NCBI GenBank assembly: GCA_947476855.1
Contig: CANJSR010000130.1
Span: 1-11,246, forward strand
Reading direction: 5' to 3'
Length of the DNA: 11,246 bases
Origin: Acetobacteraceae bacterium
GTDB taxonomy: Bacteria; Pseudomonadota; Alphaproteobacteria; Acetobacterales; Acetobacteraceae
The notes under the pieces were generated by a model. It was given only the letters and a program-made list of their open reading frames with translations, was not told where the DNA came from and did no database searches. Both the position numbers and the translations under genes were made by a program. This document shows, in pieces, positions 1 to 6,446 of this stretch (positions are counted from its first letter, which is position 1; each line of letters starts with the position of its first letter).

Positions 1-3
1 AAA

Positions 4-25
4 CGGCCGCCCTTTCGGGCGGCCG
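4..25 (-). terminator. Rho-independent terminator of the PEP-CTERM gene
   Basis: A perfect 9-bp GC stem (CGGCCGCCC at 4-12 pairing with GGGCGGCCG at 17-25) has a 4-base loop. Read on the minus strand it ends in TTT at the window edge, where the rest of a T-tract would lie. It sits 45 bases beyond the stop codon of the PEP-CTERM gene. The T-tract is cut off by the window end, so its length cannot be judged. Confidence 0.75.
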
Positions 26-70
26 CGATCGTCGGTCGGGTTGTGTAAAGTTTGCCGACAGTGGTCTGCT

Positions 71-760
71 TTAGGCAGCCATGTTGCGGCGGCGGCGCAC
101 GGCAACACCCAGGCCAACAAGGCCAGCGCCGAGCAGCGCCATCGTCGCGGGCTCCGGCACGTCAGTGATCGCGGACCCGCAGGGGCCTTCGGAAATACCG
201 ATGCACTCAACCCGCATCACGAACGGGTAATCGCCATTCACCGCCGGAAGGCCGTCGGAGAAGTAATAGAGCGAGGAGAGGTTCCCGGGGATACCGCTGG
301 GATCATTGTCGGCATAGGTCCATTCAACGGATGTGCTGGCATTCTCGGTCAGCATGACCCAGTACGCCGTGCTCGGCGAAACGGCCGCGAAGATCGAGCC
401 GGAGTCCCAGATCAGATAGTCTCCTGACACGGTCAAGGAATTATCGGCGATGACGCCGCTGTTATAGAGCACTGTCGCGCCAGGGGTGTTGCCGGCATCG
501 TTCACGATGGTGACGACAAACGACCCGGAGCTCAGGTTGTCACCGCGCAGGAGCAGTTCGACATTTGAAACGCCGGCGGAAAAAGCGTCCGAGAAAAACT
601 GGGCACCGAGTGGGCCACTGTTGGCCACCGATGAAGATGACAGCGCCGGGTTCGCCTGCTGGGCCATGTTATCATAAACAATGCCAGCCAATGCTGGCGC
701 CGCAGCGGTCGCCAAACCCACCGCCATCGCACCAGCCATCATCATTGAGCGCCAAGCCAT
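71..760 (-). CDS. PEP-CTERM sorting domain-containing exported protein
   Basis: This 229-residue protein is probably exported by the Sec pathway and sorted by an exosortase to the cell surface or exopolysaccharide matrix. The N-terminus is a signal peptide with a likely cleavage site after ALA at about residue 25. Residues about 26-190 form a Ser/Thr/Gly-rich beta-type domain with phrases such as NVELLLRG and GNTPGATVLYNSG, resembling the 'choice-of-anchor' domains common before this signal. Cys186 and Cys194 could form a disulfide. The C-terminus is a textbook PEP-CTERM tag: VPEP at 201-204, a hydrophobic segment at about 207-221, then an RRRR cluster at 222-225. The start is supported by GGGAG (769-773) 8 bases upstream. 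No exosortase gene is in view. The specific function is unknown. Transcription probably uses the sigma-54 promoter at 797-814. Confidence 0.95.
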   Translation of the reverse strand: MAWRSMMMAGAMAVGLATAAAPALAGIVYDNMAQQANPALSSSSVANSGPLGAQFFSDAFSAGVSNVELLLRGDNLSSGSFVVTIVNDAGNTPGATVLYNSGVIADNSLTVSGDYLIWDSGSIFAAVSPSTAYWVMLTENASTSVEWTYADNDPSGIPGNLSSLYYFSDGLPAVNGDYPFVMRVECIGISEGPCGSAITDVPEPATMALLGAGLVGLGVAVRRRRNMAA

Positions 761-796
761 AATCCAAACTCCCGAAAAGCCGATCTGCGGCTATCG

Positions 797-814
797 TAGC
801 AACCGCCGTGCCAA
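797..814 (-). promoter_or_regulatory. Sigma-54 (RpoN) -24/-12 promoter of the PEP-CTERM gene
   Basis: On the minus strand the bases read TTGGCACGGCGGTTGCTA. This matches the sigma-54 consensus YTGGCACG-N4-TTGCW at every defined position, with the required 10 bases between the invariant GG and GC. By the usual geometry, transcription would begin about 12 bases after the GC, near 787, giving a leader of roughly 27 bases to the ATG at 760 that includes the GGGAG ribosome site. The position and orientation fit the gene exactly. Sigma-54 promoters need an enhancer-binding activator; none is encoded in the window. Confidence 0.8.
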
Positions 815-925
815 ACTATTTTTCCTCTATTTATCATGCCGTTAAAAATTTCGAGCCGATCAGCCGGCACCGATATGTAAAAAATTCCGACAGAAGACCC
901 CCGTGGATCGGATGAATCGCTGACA

Positions 926-948
926 CCTGGAGGTGACTTCCTCCCAGG
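926..948. repeat. Inverted repeat, candidate activator-binding site
   Basis: CCTGGAGG (926-933) and CCTCCCAGG (940-948) form an interrupted palindrome with one extra base in one arm and a 6-base centre. It lies about 112 bases upstream of the -24 element of the sigma-54 promoter, within the usual range for enhancer-binding proteins. The palindrome is directly visible; its role as an upstream activator site is inference. Confidence 0.35.
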
Positions 949-1297
949 GTTGCAAATTACGCAGCCTCTTCGAGCGCCATCGAGCATGAACGTATAATTA
1001 TTGATACTGATCTCATCACTTCTCGCTCCGAGCTCGTCGACATCCTTGGTCACACACCCAGGTACTTCAGTTCATCGGAAATACACCACCTATTCAACGG
1101 ACTCCCGCCACACAGGCCGGAAAGAGCCGTCCATTTGCAGACAAAAAAGTCTAAAATTTATTCATTCCAGCCGAAATCCCATTGACGTCCCGCCGGAGTG
1201 ACTGCAAAAAATAACGTGATCGACGCTGGTTTGGTATCTGGGCAATCACCTGGTGCGTCTGTTTTTGTGTCTCAATCCCGTAATCCGGAGATGACGA

Positions 1298-3049
1298 ATG
1301 GCGAATATCACGTGGAATGCTACCAAGGCCGGCCTGTGGAACACCGGCGGTAACTGGGTTGGCGGCTTCGTTCCCGGCGCCGCCGATGCCGCCTTCATCA
1401 ATAACGCCTTCTCACTGACCGTCACCTACAACGTCGCCAGCAGCACGATCGACGCGCTGACGATCGGCGGCACCGGTGCCCACGTCCTCGCGATCGGCGC
1501 GAACACGCTGAACGTGACGAAGGACGTCAGCCTGACCAGCAACTCAACCATTACGCTGGCTGGTGGCACGCTCTCCGCTGCCACGATCACCAACGACGGC
1601 AAGATCAACGGCTTCGGCACCGTCACGGGCGACGTCTCCGGCACGGGCTCGTTCTCGATCAGCGCCGCCGGCACGATGAACCTGTCCAATGACAGCAGCA
1701 TCGATGGCCTGACCTTCACCTTCGCCGGCGCCACCGGCACGCTGAACTTCGGCACTGCCAGCAGCATCTCGACCACGGGCGCGCAGATCACCGGAATGCA
1801 GGTCGGCGTTGGCAAGAACATCGCCACCACCGTGATCGACTTCAGCGGCCATGACGTCGTCAAGGCGACATTCAATGCCGGCACCGACCTGCTGACCATC
1901 GAGGACGCGGGCGGCGCCTTCATCTCCCTGAAGACAAACGACCTTGGCGTCGGCACCTTCGCCAACTGGGACACCACGACCGACACGGTCTTCCTGACCG
2001 ACACCGTCTGCTACGCGGCCGGCACGCTCATCACCACCGAGAACGGCGACGTCGCGATCGAGGATATCCGCCAGGGCGACAACGTCGTCGTGCTGGACGG
2101 CGACACGACCGCGGTCCTTCCGGTCAAGTGGGTCGGTATCCGTCAGGTCGACCTGGCGTCTCACAAGGATCGTGACCAGGTTGCCCCGGTCCGCATCGCC
2201 AAGGACGCCTTCGCCGAGAACGTGCCGAACGCCGACCTGGTCGTTTCGCCGCCGCACGCGATCTTCGTCGATGGCAGCCTGATCCCCGCCAAGATGCTGG
2301 TCAACGACATGACCATCACGCGGGAAACCGCCCGCGCGGACGTCACGTACTATCACATCGAACTCGACCGCCACGCGATCGTGATGGCCAACGGCCTCAC
2401 CGCCGAAAGCTACCTCGACACCGGCAACCGCTCGTTCTTCCGCAACGCCCCGGTCACCGCGGTCGGCAACACCGCCTACCACGTGAACGATGCCTCGCAG
2501 ATCTGGGAAGAGAACGCCTGCGCGCCTCTGACCGTCGCGCCGAACGACGTTCGCCCGACCTGGGCCGCGCTGGCCGATCGCGCTGAAAGCCTCGGCTTCA
2601 GCCGTCCGACCATCGAGACGACGACCGACGCCGACCTGCACATCGAACTGAACGGCCGCCGGATCGAAGCCGCCCAGGTCGCCAACCGCACCTATCGCTT
2701 CGTCCTCCCCGCCGGCGCGGATGCCGCTCGGCTGGTGTCGCGCGCGACGGCGCCGTCCGTCCTGGCCGCCTACACCGGCGATCAGCGCCGGCTGGGCGTG
2801 TCCATCCGTTCGATCTCGGTGAAGGCCGGCGCGAACGTCGACGTCTTCACGGCCGATCACCCGGCCCTGAACGACGGCTGGCACACGACCGAGCGTCTGG
2901 GCGCGGCCATGTGGCGCTGGTCCAACGGCAACGCGGCTCTGCCGGTTGCCGGCAACACCATGCCGGTCATTCTGGAAATCCAGCTTGCCGACACCGCCAC
3001 CTATGCGGTTCGGGAAGCCACGACGACCGACCTGCGCATCGCGGCCTGA
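1298..3049 (+). CDS. Hint-domain (Hint_2-type) protein with N-terminal beta-repeat region
   Basis: This 583-residue protein has three parts. Residues 1-237 are a beta-rich, Gly/Thr/Ser-rich region with a TWNATKAGLWNTGGNW opening and strand repeats such as GTVTGDVSGTGSFSIS, resembling adhesin or autotransporter repeats. Residues about 238-380 are a Hint (hedgehog/intein-like) domain. It begins at Cys238 (CYAAGTLI), followed by a block-B-like SPPH with His320, then YHIELDRHAIVMANGL and AESYLDTGNR (351-378). Residues about 440-575 are the C-terminal domain often fused to alphaproteobacterial Hint domains (RRLGVSI, GWHTTE, MWRWSNGNAALP). Hint domains can cleave the chain at the first Cys by an N-to-S acyl shift; whether this one does is unproven. 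No Sec signal peptide is visible, so any export would need another route. The ribosome site CCGGAG (1285-1290) lies 7 bases before ATG and fixes the start. Downstream terminators make it monocistronic. Confidence 0.9.
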   Translation: MANITWNATKAGLWNTGGNWVGGFVPGAADAAFINNAFSLTVTYNVASSTIDALTIGGTGAHVLAIGANTLNVTKDVSLTSNSTITLAGGTLSAATITNDGKINGFGTVTGDVSGTGSFSISAAGTMNLSNDSSIDGLTFTFAGATGTLNFGTASSISTTGAQITGMQVGVGKNIATTVIDFSGHDVVKATFNAGTDLLTIEDAGGAFISLKTNDLGVGTFANWDTTTDTVFLTDTVCYAAGTLITTENGDVAIEDIRQGDNVVVLDGDTTAVLPVKWVGIRQVDLASHKDRDQVAPVRIAKDAFAENVPNADLVVSPPHAIFVDGSLIPAKMLVNDMTITRETARADVTYYHIELDRHAIVMANGLTAESYLDTGNRSFFRNAPVTAVGNTAYHVNDASQIWEENACAPLTVAPNDVRPTWAALADRAESLGFSRPTIETTTDADLHIELNGRRIEAAQVANRTYRFVLPAGADAARLVSRATAPSVLAAYTGDQRRLGVSIRSISVKAGANVDVFTADHPALNDGWHTTERLGAAMWRWSNGNAALPVAGNTMPVILEIQLADTATYAVREATTTDLRIAA

Positions 3050-3058
3050 ACAAAGACG

Positions 3059-3082
3059 GGCCGGCCGCTTCGGCGGTCGGCC
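3059..3082 (+). other. UUCG-tetraloop hairpin just after the Hint gene
   Basis: GGCCGGCCGC (3059-3068) pairs over 10 bp (one G-U) with GCGGTCGGCC (3073-3082) around a TTCG tetraloop, an exceptionally stable RNA fold. It starts 10 bases after the Hint gene stop codon and precedes the T-tracted terminator. It has no T-tract of its own. It is probably a 3'-end stabiliser or an auxiliary part of the termination region. Confidence 0.6.
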
Positions 3083-3089
3083 TGCCAAC

Positions 3090-3129
3090 AAAAAGGGCGC
3101 CGTCGGCACAAGCCGGCAGCGCCCTTTTT
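3090..3129. terminator. Bidirectional Rho-independent terminator
   Basis: A 13-base stem (3095-3107 with 3112-3124; one mismatch and one G-U pair) has the loop ACAA. It is flanked by AAAAA (3090-3094) and TTTTT (3125-3129), so both strands read a GC hairpin followed by five Ts. It separates the rightward Hint gene (stop at 3049) from the leftward metallophosphoesterase (stop at 3140) and can terminate both. Confidence 0.9.
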
Positions 3130-3139
3130 CTGTGCCAAA

Positions 3140-3832
3140 TCAAGCCGAGGGCAGATCAATCCAGGACAGATGCCCGCCCTTCCCGGCCCCGGTGTCCAGA
3201 AACACCGCTGAACCACCGCCATTGCCGCGCCGGACATAGGGCCGCCCATCGATGCTGCGCTGGTCGTGCCCGCAATACACCGTCCATCCCGTCGGCACCC
3301 GGTCGATCCAGCGCAGACTCCGCTCCGGATAACCATCCTGCTGCGTGCGGCCGGTCGGCTCTCCGAACAGAGCGCGGGAAACGACCCCCTCCGCCCGGTC
3401 CAACCCATGATCCGGGGACGACTGCTCCAGCATCGCGGAGTGAAAACCGCCATGCACGAAGACCGACTGCCGCCATGTCAGCCAGGCGGGCGCGCGCGCG
3501 GCCTCCTGCTGGATGCGGGCCCGCAGCGGTTCATCCAACGACTCGATCGTGGCGCGCAGGGCGGCATCAATCCGCACCGACTGGCCCGACAGCGCACGCG
3601 CCAGCTTCAGGTCGTGATTGCCGAGAAGAAACAGGCCGCGGCCGCGATCGATCAGGTCGAACATGATGCGCAGCACACCGGCGCTGTCCGGACCGTGATC
3701 CACCAGATCGCCTAACTGCACGACAAAGCGATCCGTCGCCGCCGCATAGGCGAACGCAGCCGAATCGCCATGAACGTCGCCGACTACGCGAATCGTGGCC
3801 TCGGGAGGAATGCGCGGTACTGAGGATGTCAC
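3140..3832 (-). CDS. Metallophosphoesterase (Ser/Thr protein phosphatase-like)
   Basis: This 230-residue protein is a probable cytoplasmic, dinuclear-metal phosphoesterase of the calcineurin-like superfamily. The metal-binding motifs occur in order: GDVHGD (Asp19, His21), GDLVDHGPDS (Asp42), GNHD (Asn72, His73), VHGG (His127) and CGHD (His189). The closing FLDTGAGKGGHLSWIDL resembles the ApaH/PrpA-type small phosphatases. Its substrate cannot be told from sequence. Translation starts at GTG (3830-3832), supported by AGGAGG upstream. It is the last gene of the minus-strand cluster, 32 bases after the photolyase stop, and ends at the bidirectional terminator. No signal peptide or membrane segment is seen. 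Confidence 0.92.
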   Translation of the reverse strand: MTSSVPRIPPEATIRVVGDVHGDSAAFAYAAATDRFVVQLGDLVDHGPDSAGVLRIMFDLIDRGRGLFLLGNHDLKLARALSGQSVRIDAALRATIESLDEPLRARIQQEAARAPAWLTWRQSVFVHGGFHSAMLEQSSPDHGLDRAEGVVSRALFGEPTGRTQQDGYPERSLRWIDRVPTGWTVYCGHDQRSIDGRPYVRRGNGGGSAVFLDTGAGKGGHLSWIDLPSA

Positions 3833-3844
3833 GAAACTATCTTA

Positions 3845-3850
3845 CCTCCT
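3845..3850 (-). promoter_or_regulatory. Ribosome binding site for the GTG-started metallophosphoesterase
   Basis: On the minus strand this reads AGGAGG, a full Shine-Dalgarno core, 12 bases before the GTG start. The spacing is slightly long, but no in-frame ATG competes before the GDVHGD motif. It lies wholly in the gap after the photolyase stop codon, which supports independent translation from a shared transcript. Confidence 0.7.
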
Positions 3851-3864
3851 CCCGCATCCATCTG

Positions 3865-5262
3865 TCAGCGTCCGCCCTTGATCCCCTCAAACGCCGCGAG
3901 CGCCCGCGCTCGGCCGGCCGCCAGGTAGACGATCGGGCCGGGATAGCGGATTCCGACCCGGGCCGATTCAGGTGCTTCCCATGGGGCGTGCAGGAATCGG
4001 GTCTCGAGACCGCGCAATTCCGGCACGAAGCGACGGACATAGGCACCATCGGGGTCGAACTTCCGGCCTTGAAGAACAGGATTGAAGATCCGGAAATAGG
4101 GAGCGGCGTCGGCGCCGCAACCCGCGACCCATTGCCAACTGGCCGCGTTGCTCGCGAGGTCCGCATCCACCAGCGTGTCCCAGAACCAGGCCTCGCCGAG
4201 TTGCCAGGGGATCATCAAGTGCTTGATCAGAAAACTGGCGACGATCATCCGCACGCGATTGTGCATCCAACCGGTCTGCCAGAGTTGCCGCATGCCCGCG
4301 TCGACGATCGGGATCCCCGTCTGCCCCTGCTGCCAGGCGCGCAGAGCGGCCGAATCGTCCCGCCATGGCATGTCCCGGAACGCCGGACGCAGCGGTTCAG
4401 TGGGAAGATCAGGATTATTCCATAGCAAATGGATGGAGAATTCCCGCCACAGGACTTCCTTTATGAACTTGGTGGCCCCCGGTCCCTCTCCTGCCGCGTG
4501 CCAGAGGCGTTCGGCCGCGATCTCTCCGAATCGCAGGTGTGGTGACAGGCGGGATGTGCCGTCGATGCCCGCCATATCCCGCTGATCCGCATAGGAAGGC
4601 AGAGCGACGCGCACGAATCGGGCCAGACGGTCCAAAGCGGCCGCCTCACCGGGCACCCAGCAGGCGCGCAGACCGGCGGCCCAGTCCGGTTTTGTCGGCA
4701 GCAGGCCCCACTCTTCCAGCGAGTCGGACCGCGGTGGCGGCGGGGACGGGATATGTTCAGGTGCCGGGGTCAGTACGGGCGGCGGCCCGACCTCAAAACA
4801 TGCGTTGGAGAAGGGCGTGTAGACGGAAAACGGGCCACCGGCCTTCGTCCGGATCGAGTCGGGGTTGAAAAGCATCGTCGTACGCATGCGCCGTAGCCGG
4901 TTCGGGCCAAGTTTCCCCGCAACAGCACGATCCAGTTCACGCGCCCAGGGTTCCGCTGACCCACCTGTAAAGATTTCCGACTCTTCCAATTCCGCGGCCA
5001 GGGAAGGGATGATTTCCTCGGATCGGCCCCGGCGAAGGACCAGAAAAGACCCACGCGCACGCAGGCTTTCGGCCAGGGCAGACAGGCTGTGATGCAGCCA
5101 CCAACGCGCCGAACCGCCCAACGCCCAGGGACCGGCGGCTTCATCGTCCAGGACATAGATCGGGACGACGGGCCGCCCGGTGGCGAGGGCGGCCTGCAAC
5201 GCCGGGTGGTCGGCCAGGCGCAGGTCGTTTCGGAACCAGAGAATGACGGGAGTTTGGGCCAT
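3865..5262 (-). CDS. phrB: Deoxyribodipyrimidine photolyase (class I, cryptochrome/photolyase family)
   Basis: This 465-residue flavoprotein is expected to split UV-induced cyclobutane pyrimidine dimers in DNA using blue light and FADH-. The N-terminal Rossmann-like antenna domain opens with VILWFRNDLRLADHPAL (residues 6-22). The FAD domain contains TSRLSPHLRFGEIA (236-249), GIPIVDAGMRQL with GWMHNRVRM (316-339), and DADLASNAASWQW followed by DAAPYFRIFNP (366-395). The electron-transfer tryptophan triad of E. coli photolyase (W306/W359/W382) appears conserved by spacing as W300/W353/W376. The asparagine facing flavin N5 is also present (N372), favouring repair over a pure cryptochrome role. 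Length is normal for class I. It follows the dehydrogenase gene by 39 bases. The Shine-Dalgarno is weak, and the start is overlapped by an inverted repeat. The antenna cofactor cannot be assigned. Confidence 0.95.
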   Translation of the reverse strand: MAQTPVILWFRNDLRLADHPALQAALATGRPVVPIYVLDDEAAGPWALGGSARWWLHHSLSALAESLRARGSFLVLRRGRSEEIIPSLAAELEESEIFTGGSAEPWARELDRAVAGKLGPNRLRRMRTTMLFNPDSIRTKAGGPFSVYTPFSNACFEVGPPPVLTPAPEHIPSPPPPRSDSLEEWGLLPTKPDWAAGLRACWVPGEAAALDRLARFVRVALPSYADQRDMAGIDGTSRLSPHLRFGEIAAERLWHAAGEGPGATKFIKEVLWREFSIHLLWNNPDLPTEPLRPAFRDMPWRDDSAALRAWQQGQTGIPIVDAGMRQLWQTGWMHNRVRMIVASFLIKHLMIPWQLGEAWFWDTLVDADLASNAASWQWVAGCGADAAPYFRIFNPVLQGRKFDPDGAYVRRFVPELRGLETRFLHAPWEAPESARVGIRYPGPIVYLAAGRARALAAFEGIKGGR

Positions 5263-5287
5263 GATCCGGACTATACGCGCCGGATCA
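5262..5287 (-). repeat. Perfect inverted repeat at the photolyase start codon
   Basis: TGATCCGG (5262-5269) and CCGGATCA (5280-5287) are perfect 8-base arms with a 10-base centre. In the minus-strand transcript the hairpin would end on the A of the photolyase AUG and bury the only Shine-Dalgarno-like bases (CCGGAUC). It starts 14 bases after the stop codon of the upstream dehydrogenase. It could act as a translational lid, an operator, or the 3' end of the upstream transcript; it has no T-tract. Confidence 0.6.
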
Positions 5288-5301
5288 CGGCCTGGATCGC
5301 T

Positions 5302-6378
5302 CTACCGGTTCATGCCGCGCACCGCGTCGACCACGGCGGCGGTGACTTCCTTGGTCGTCGCCTTCCCGCCCAGGTCGGGGGAGAGGATTCCGGCGGCGCA
5401 AACCTGCTCCACGGCACGCATCAGCATGTCGGCGGCGGGTTTCTCCCCCAAATGTTCCAGCATCATCGCCGCGGTCCAGAAACTGGCGACCGGATTGGCA
5501 ATCCCCTTGCCGGTGATGTCGAAGGCCGAACCATGGATCGGCTCGAACATCGAGGGTGAGCGGCGCTCCGGGTCGATATTGCCGGTGGGCGCGACGCCCA
5601 GGCTGCCGGCCAGCGCGGCGGCGAGGTCCGAGAGGATGTCCGCATGCAGGTTGGTGGCCACCACGGTGTCGATCGACCGCGGCTTGAGCACCATCCGCAT
5701 GGTCATGGCATCGACCAGTTCCTTGTCCCAGGTCACATCCGGGTAATCACGGGACACAAGAGCGGCGATCTCGTCCCAGAAAACCATGCCATGTTTCTGC
5801 GCGTTTGACTTTGTGACGACTGTCAGGTGCTTCCGCGGGCGGGCCTTCGCGATGTCGAAGGCGCAGCGCATGATCCGCTCCACGCCGCGGCGGGTGAAGA
5901 TGGCAACTTCGGTCGCGACCTCCTCGGGCATGCCGCGATGGGTACGCCCGCCCTGGCCGGCATATTCGCCTTCCGAATTCTCCCGCACGATCACCCAATC
6001 CAGATCGCCCGGACCGGCGTTCCGCAGGGGAGAGGTCACACCTGGCAGGATGCGCGTCGGCCGCACATTCGCGTACTGATCGAGGCCCTGACAGATCGGC
6101 AACCGCAGCCCCCACAGCGACACGTGATCGGGAATGTTCGGATCACCCACGGCACCGAAATAGATCGCGTCGGCGGTGCGGAGCCAGGCCAGGCCGTCCT
6201 CCGGCATGAAGTGGCCGTGCTTACGATAGTAGTCCGAGCCCCAGTCATAGTGGTCGATCTTCAGCGTGAACCCACCATCGCGGGATGCCACGGCGTCGAG
6301 CACTTCCAGGCCGGCCGAAATGACCTCGGGCCCAATGCCGTCGGCGGGGATGGAGGCGATGCGAAGCTGGCGGGTCAT
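5302..6378 (-). CDS. Tartrate/D-malate dehydrogenase-family enzyme (isocitrate/isopropylmalate dehydrogenase superfamily)
   Basis: This 358-residue protein is a probable NAD-dependent, metal-requiring beta-decarboxylating dehydrogenase acting on D-malate, tartrate or a related 2-hydroxyacid. It opens with IASIPADGIGPEVI. It has DHVSLWG followed by DQYANVRPTRILPG (residues 84-113), the pattern of the TtuC/DmlA branch rather than LeuB. Then come RENSEGEYAGQGGR (132-145, Tyr139), VTKSNAQKHG (188-197, Lys190), Asp223, and the superfamily signature NLHADILSD (243-251), with FEPIHGSAFDI after it. The frame stays open upstream into the SelD gene, but MTRQL at 6378 is chosen because it begins at the conserved N-terminus and has AGGGA 7 bases upstream. 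It lies 68 bases after selD. The substrate is not settled by sequence; ttuC or dmlA are candidate names. Confidence 0.9.
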   Translation of the reverse strand: MTRQLRIASIPADGIGPEVISAGLEVLDAVASRDGGFTLKIDHYDWGSDYYRKHGHFMPEDGLAWLRTADAIYFGAVGDPNIPDHVSLWGLRLPICQGLDQYANVRPTRILPGVTSPLRNAGPGDLDWVIVRENSEGEYAGQGGRTHRGMPEEVATEVAIFTRRGVERIMRCAFDIAKARPRKHLTVVTKSNAQKHGMVFWDEIAALVSRDYPDVTWDKELVDAMTMRMVLKPRSIDTVVATNLHADILSDLAAALAGSLGVAPTGNIDPERRSPSMFEPIHGSAFDITGKGIANPVASFWTAAMMLEHLGEKPAADMLMRAVEQVCAAGILSPDLGGKATTKEVTAAVVDAVRGMNR

Positions 6379-6385
6379 GGGCGTA

Positions 6386-6390
6386 TCCCT
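6386..6390 (-). promoter_or_regulatory. Ribosome binding site fixing the dehydrogenase start
   Basis: On the minus strand this reads AGGGA, 7 bases before the ATG at 6376-6378. It decides between this start and longer in-frame starts that would overlap the end of selD. Upstream in the same gap, 6405-6433 can form an imperfect stem: TTGGT with ACCAA outside and GCCG-GTT-CGGC inside. Confidence 0.6.
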
Positions 6391-6446
6391 GGTCGATTTC
6401 CGCTTTGGTAGCGCCGGTTCGGCCGTCAACCAAGCGCTGGATTGCG

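Larger units (their letters stand above)
761..1297. other. Divergent intergenic region (about 540 bases), AT-richer than its flanks
   Basis: This spacer separates the start codons of the PEP-CTERM gene (leftward) and the Hint-domain gene (rightward). It holds the sigma-54 promoter (797-814), an inverted repeat (926-948), a perfect TATAAT on the plus strand (993-998) inside the AT-rich run 992-1007, and A/T runs at about 1141-1163 and 1206-1214. The TATAAT has no convincing -35 partner, so no promoter for the Hint gene is called with confidence. TTGACG at 1182-1187 is -35-like but lacks a -10 at normal spacing. Short open frames here show no codon bias or recognisable protein. No tRNA or known riboswitch was recognised. 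Confidence 0.6.

Noticed and set aside
993..998. TATAAT as a sigma-70 promoter for the Hint gene
   Set aside because: No acceptable -35 element lies 16-18 bases upstream and the site is about 300 bases from the start codon, so it is noted but not called.
742..1053. Possible 103-residue protein on the minus strand in the spacer
   Set aside because: It covers the sigma-54 promoter and runs into the start of the PEP-CTERM gene; there is no good ribosome site and the composition is not protein-like.
1182..1214. TTGACG with a downstream A/T run as a promoter for the Hint gene
   Set aside because: The best -10-like hexamers are 19-22 bases away, outside the normal spacing.
1230..1275. Second sigma-54 site before the Hint gene (CTGGTGCG...TTTTTG)
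   Set aside because: The -12 half lacks the required GC, so it does not meet the RpoN consensus.
1544..3109. Long open frame on the minus strand opposite the Hint gene (about 520 codons)
   Set aside because: It is a GC-rich codon shadow of the Hint gene: its product is rich in Arg/Gly/Asp/Val with no recognisable motif, while the opposite strand carries clear Hint motifs and a good ribosome site.
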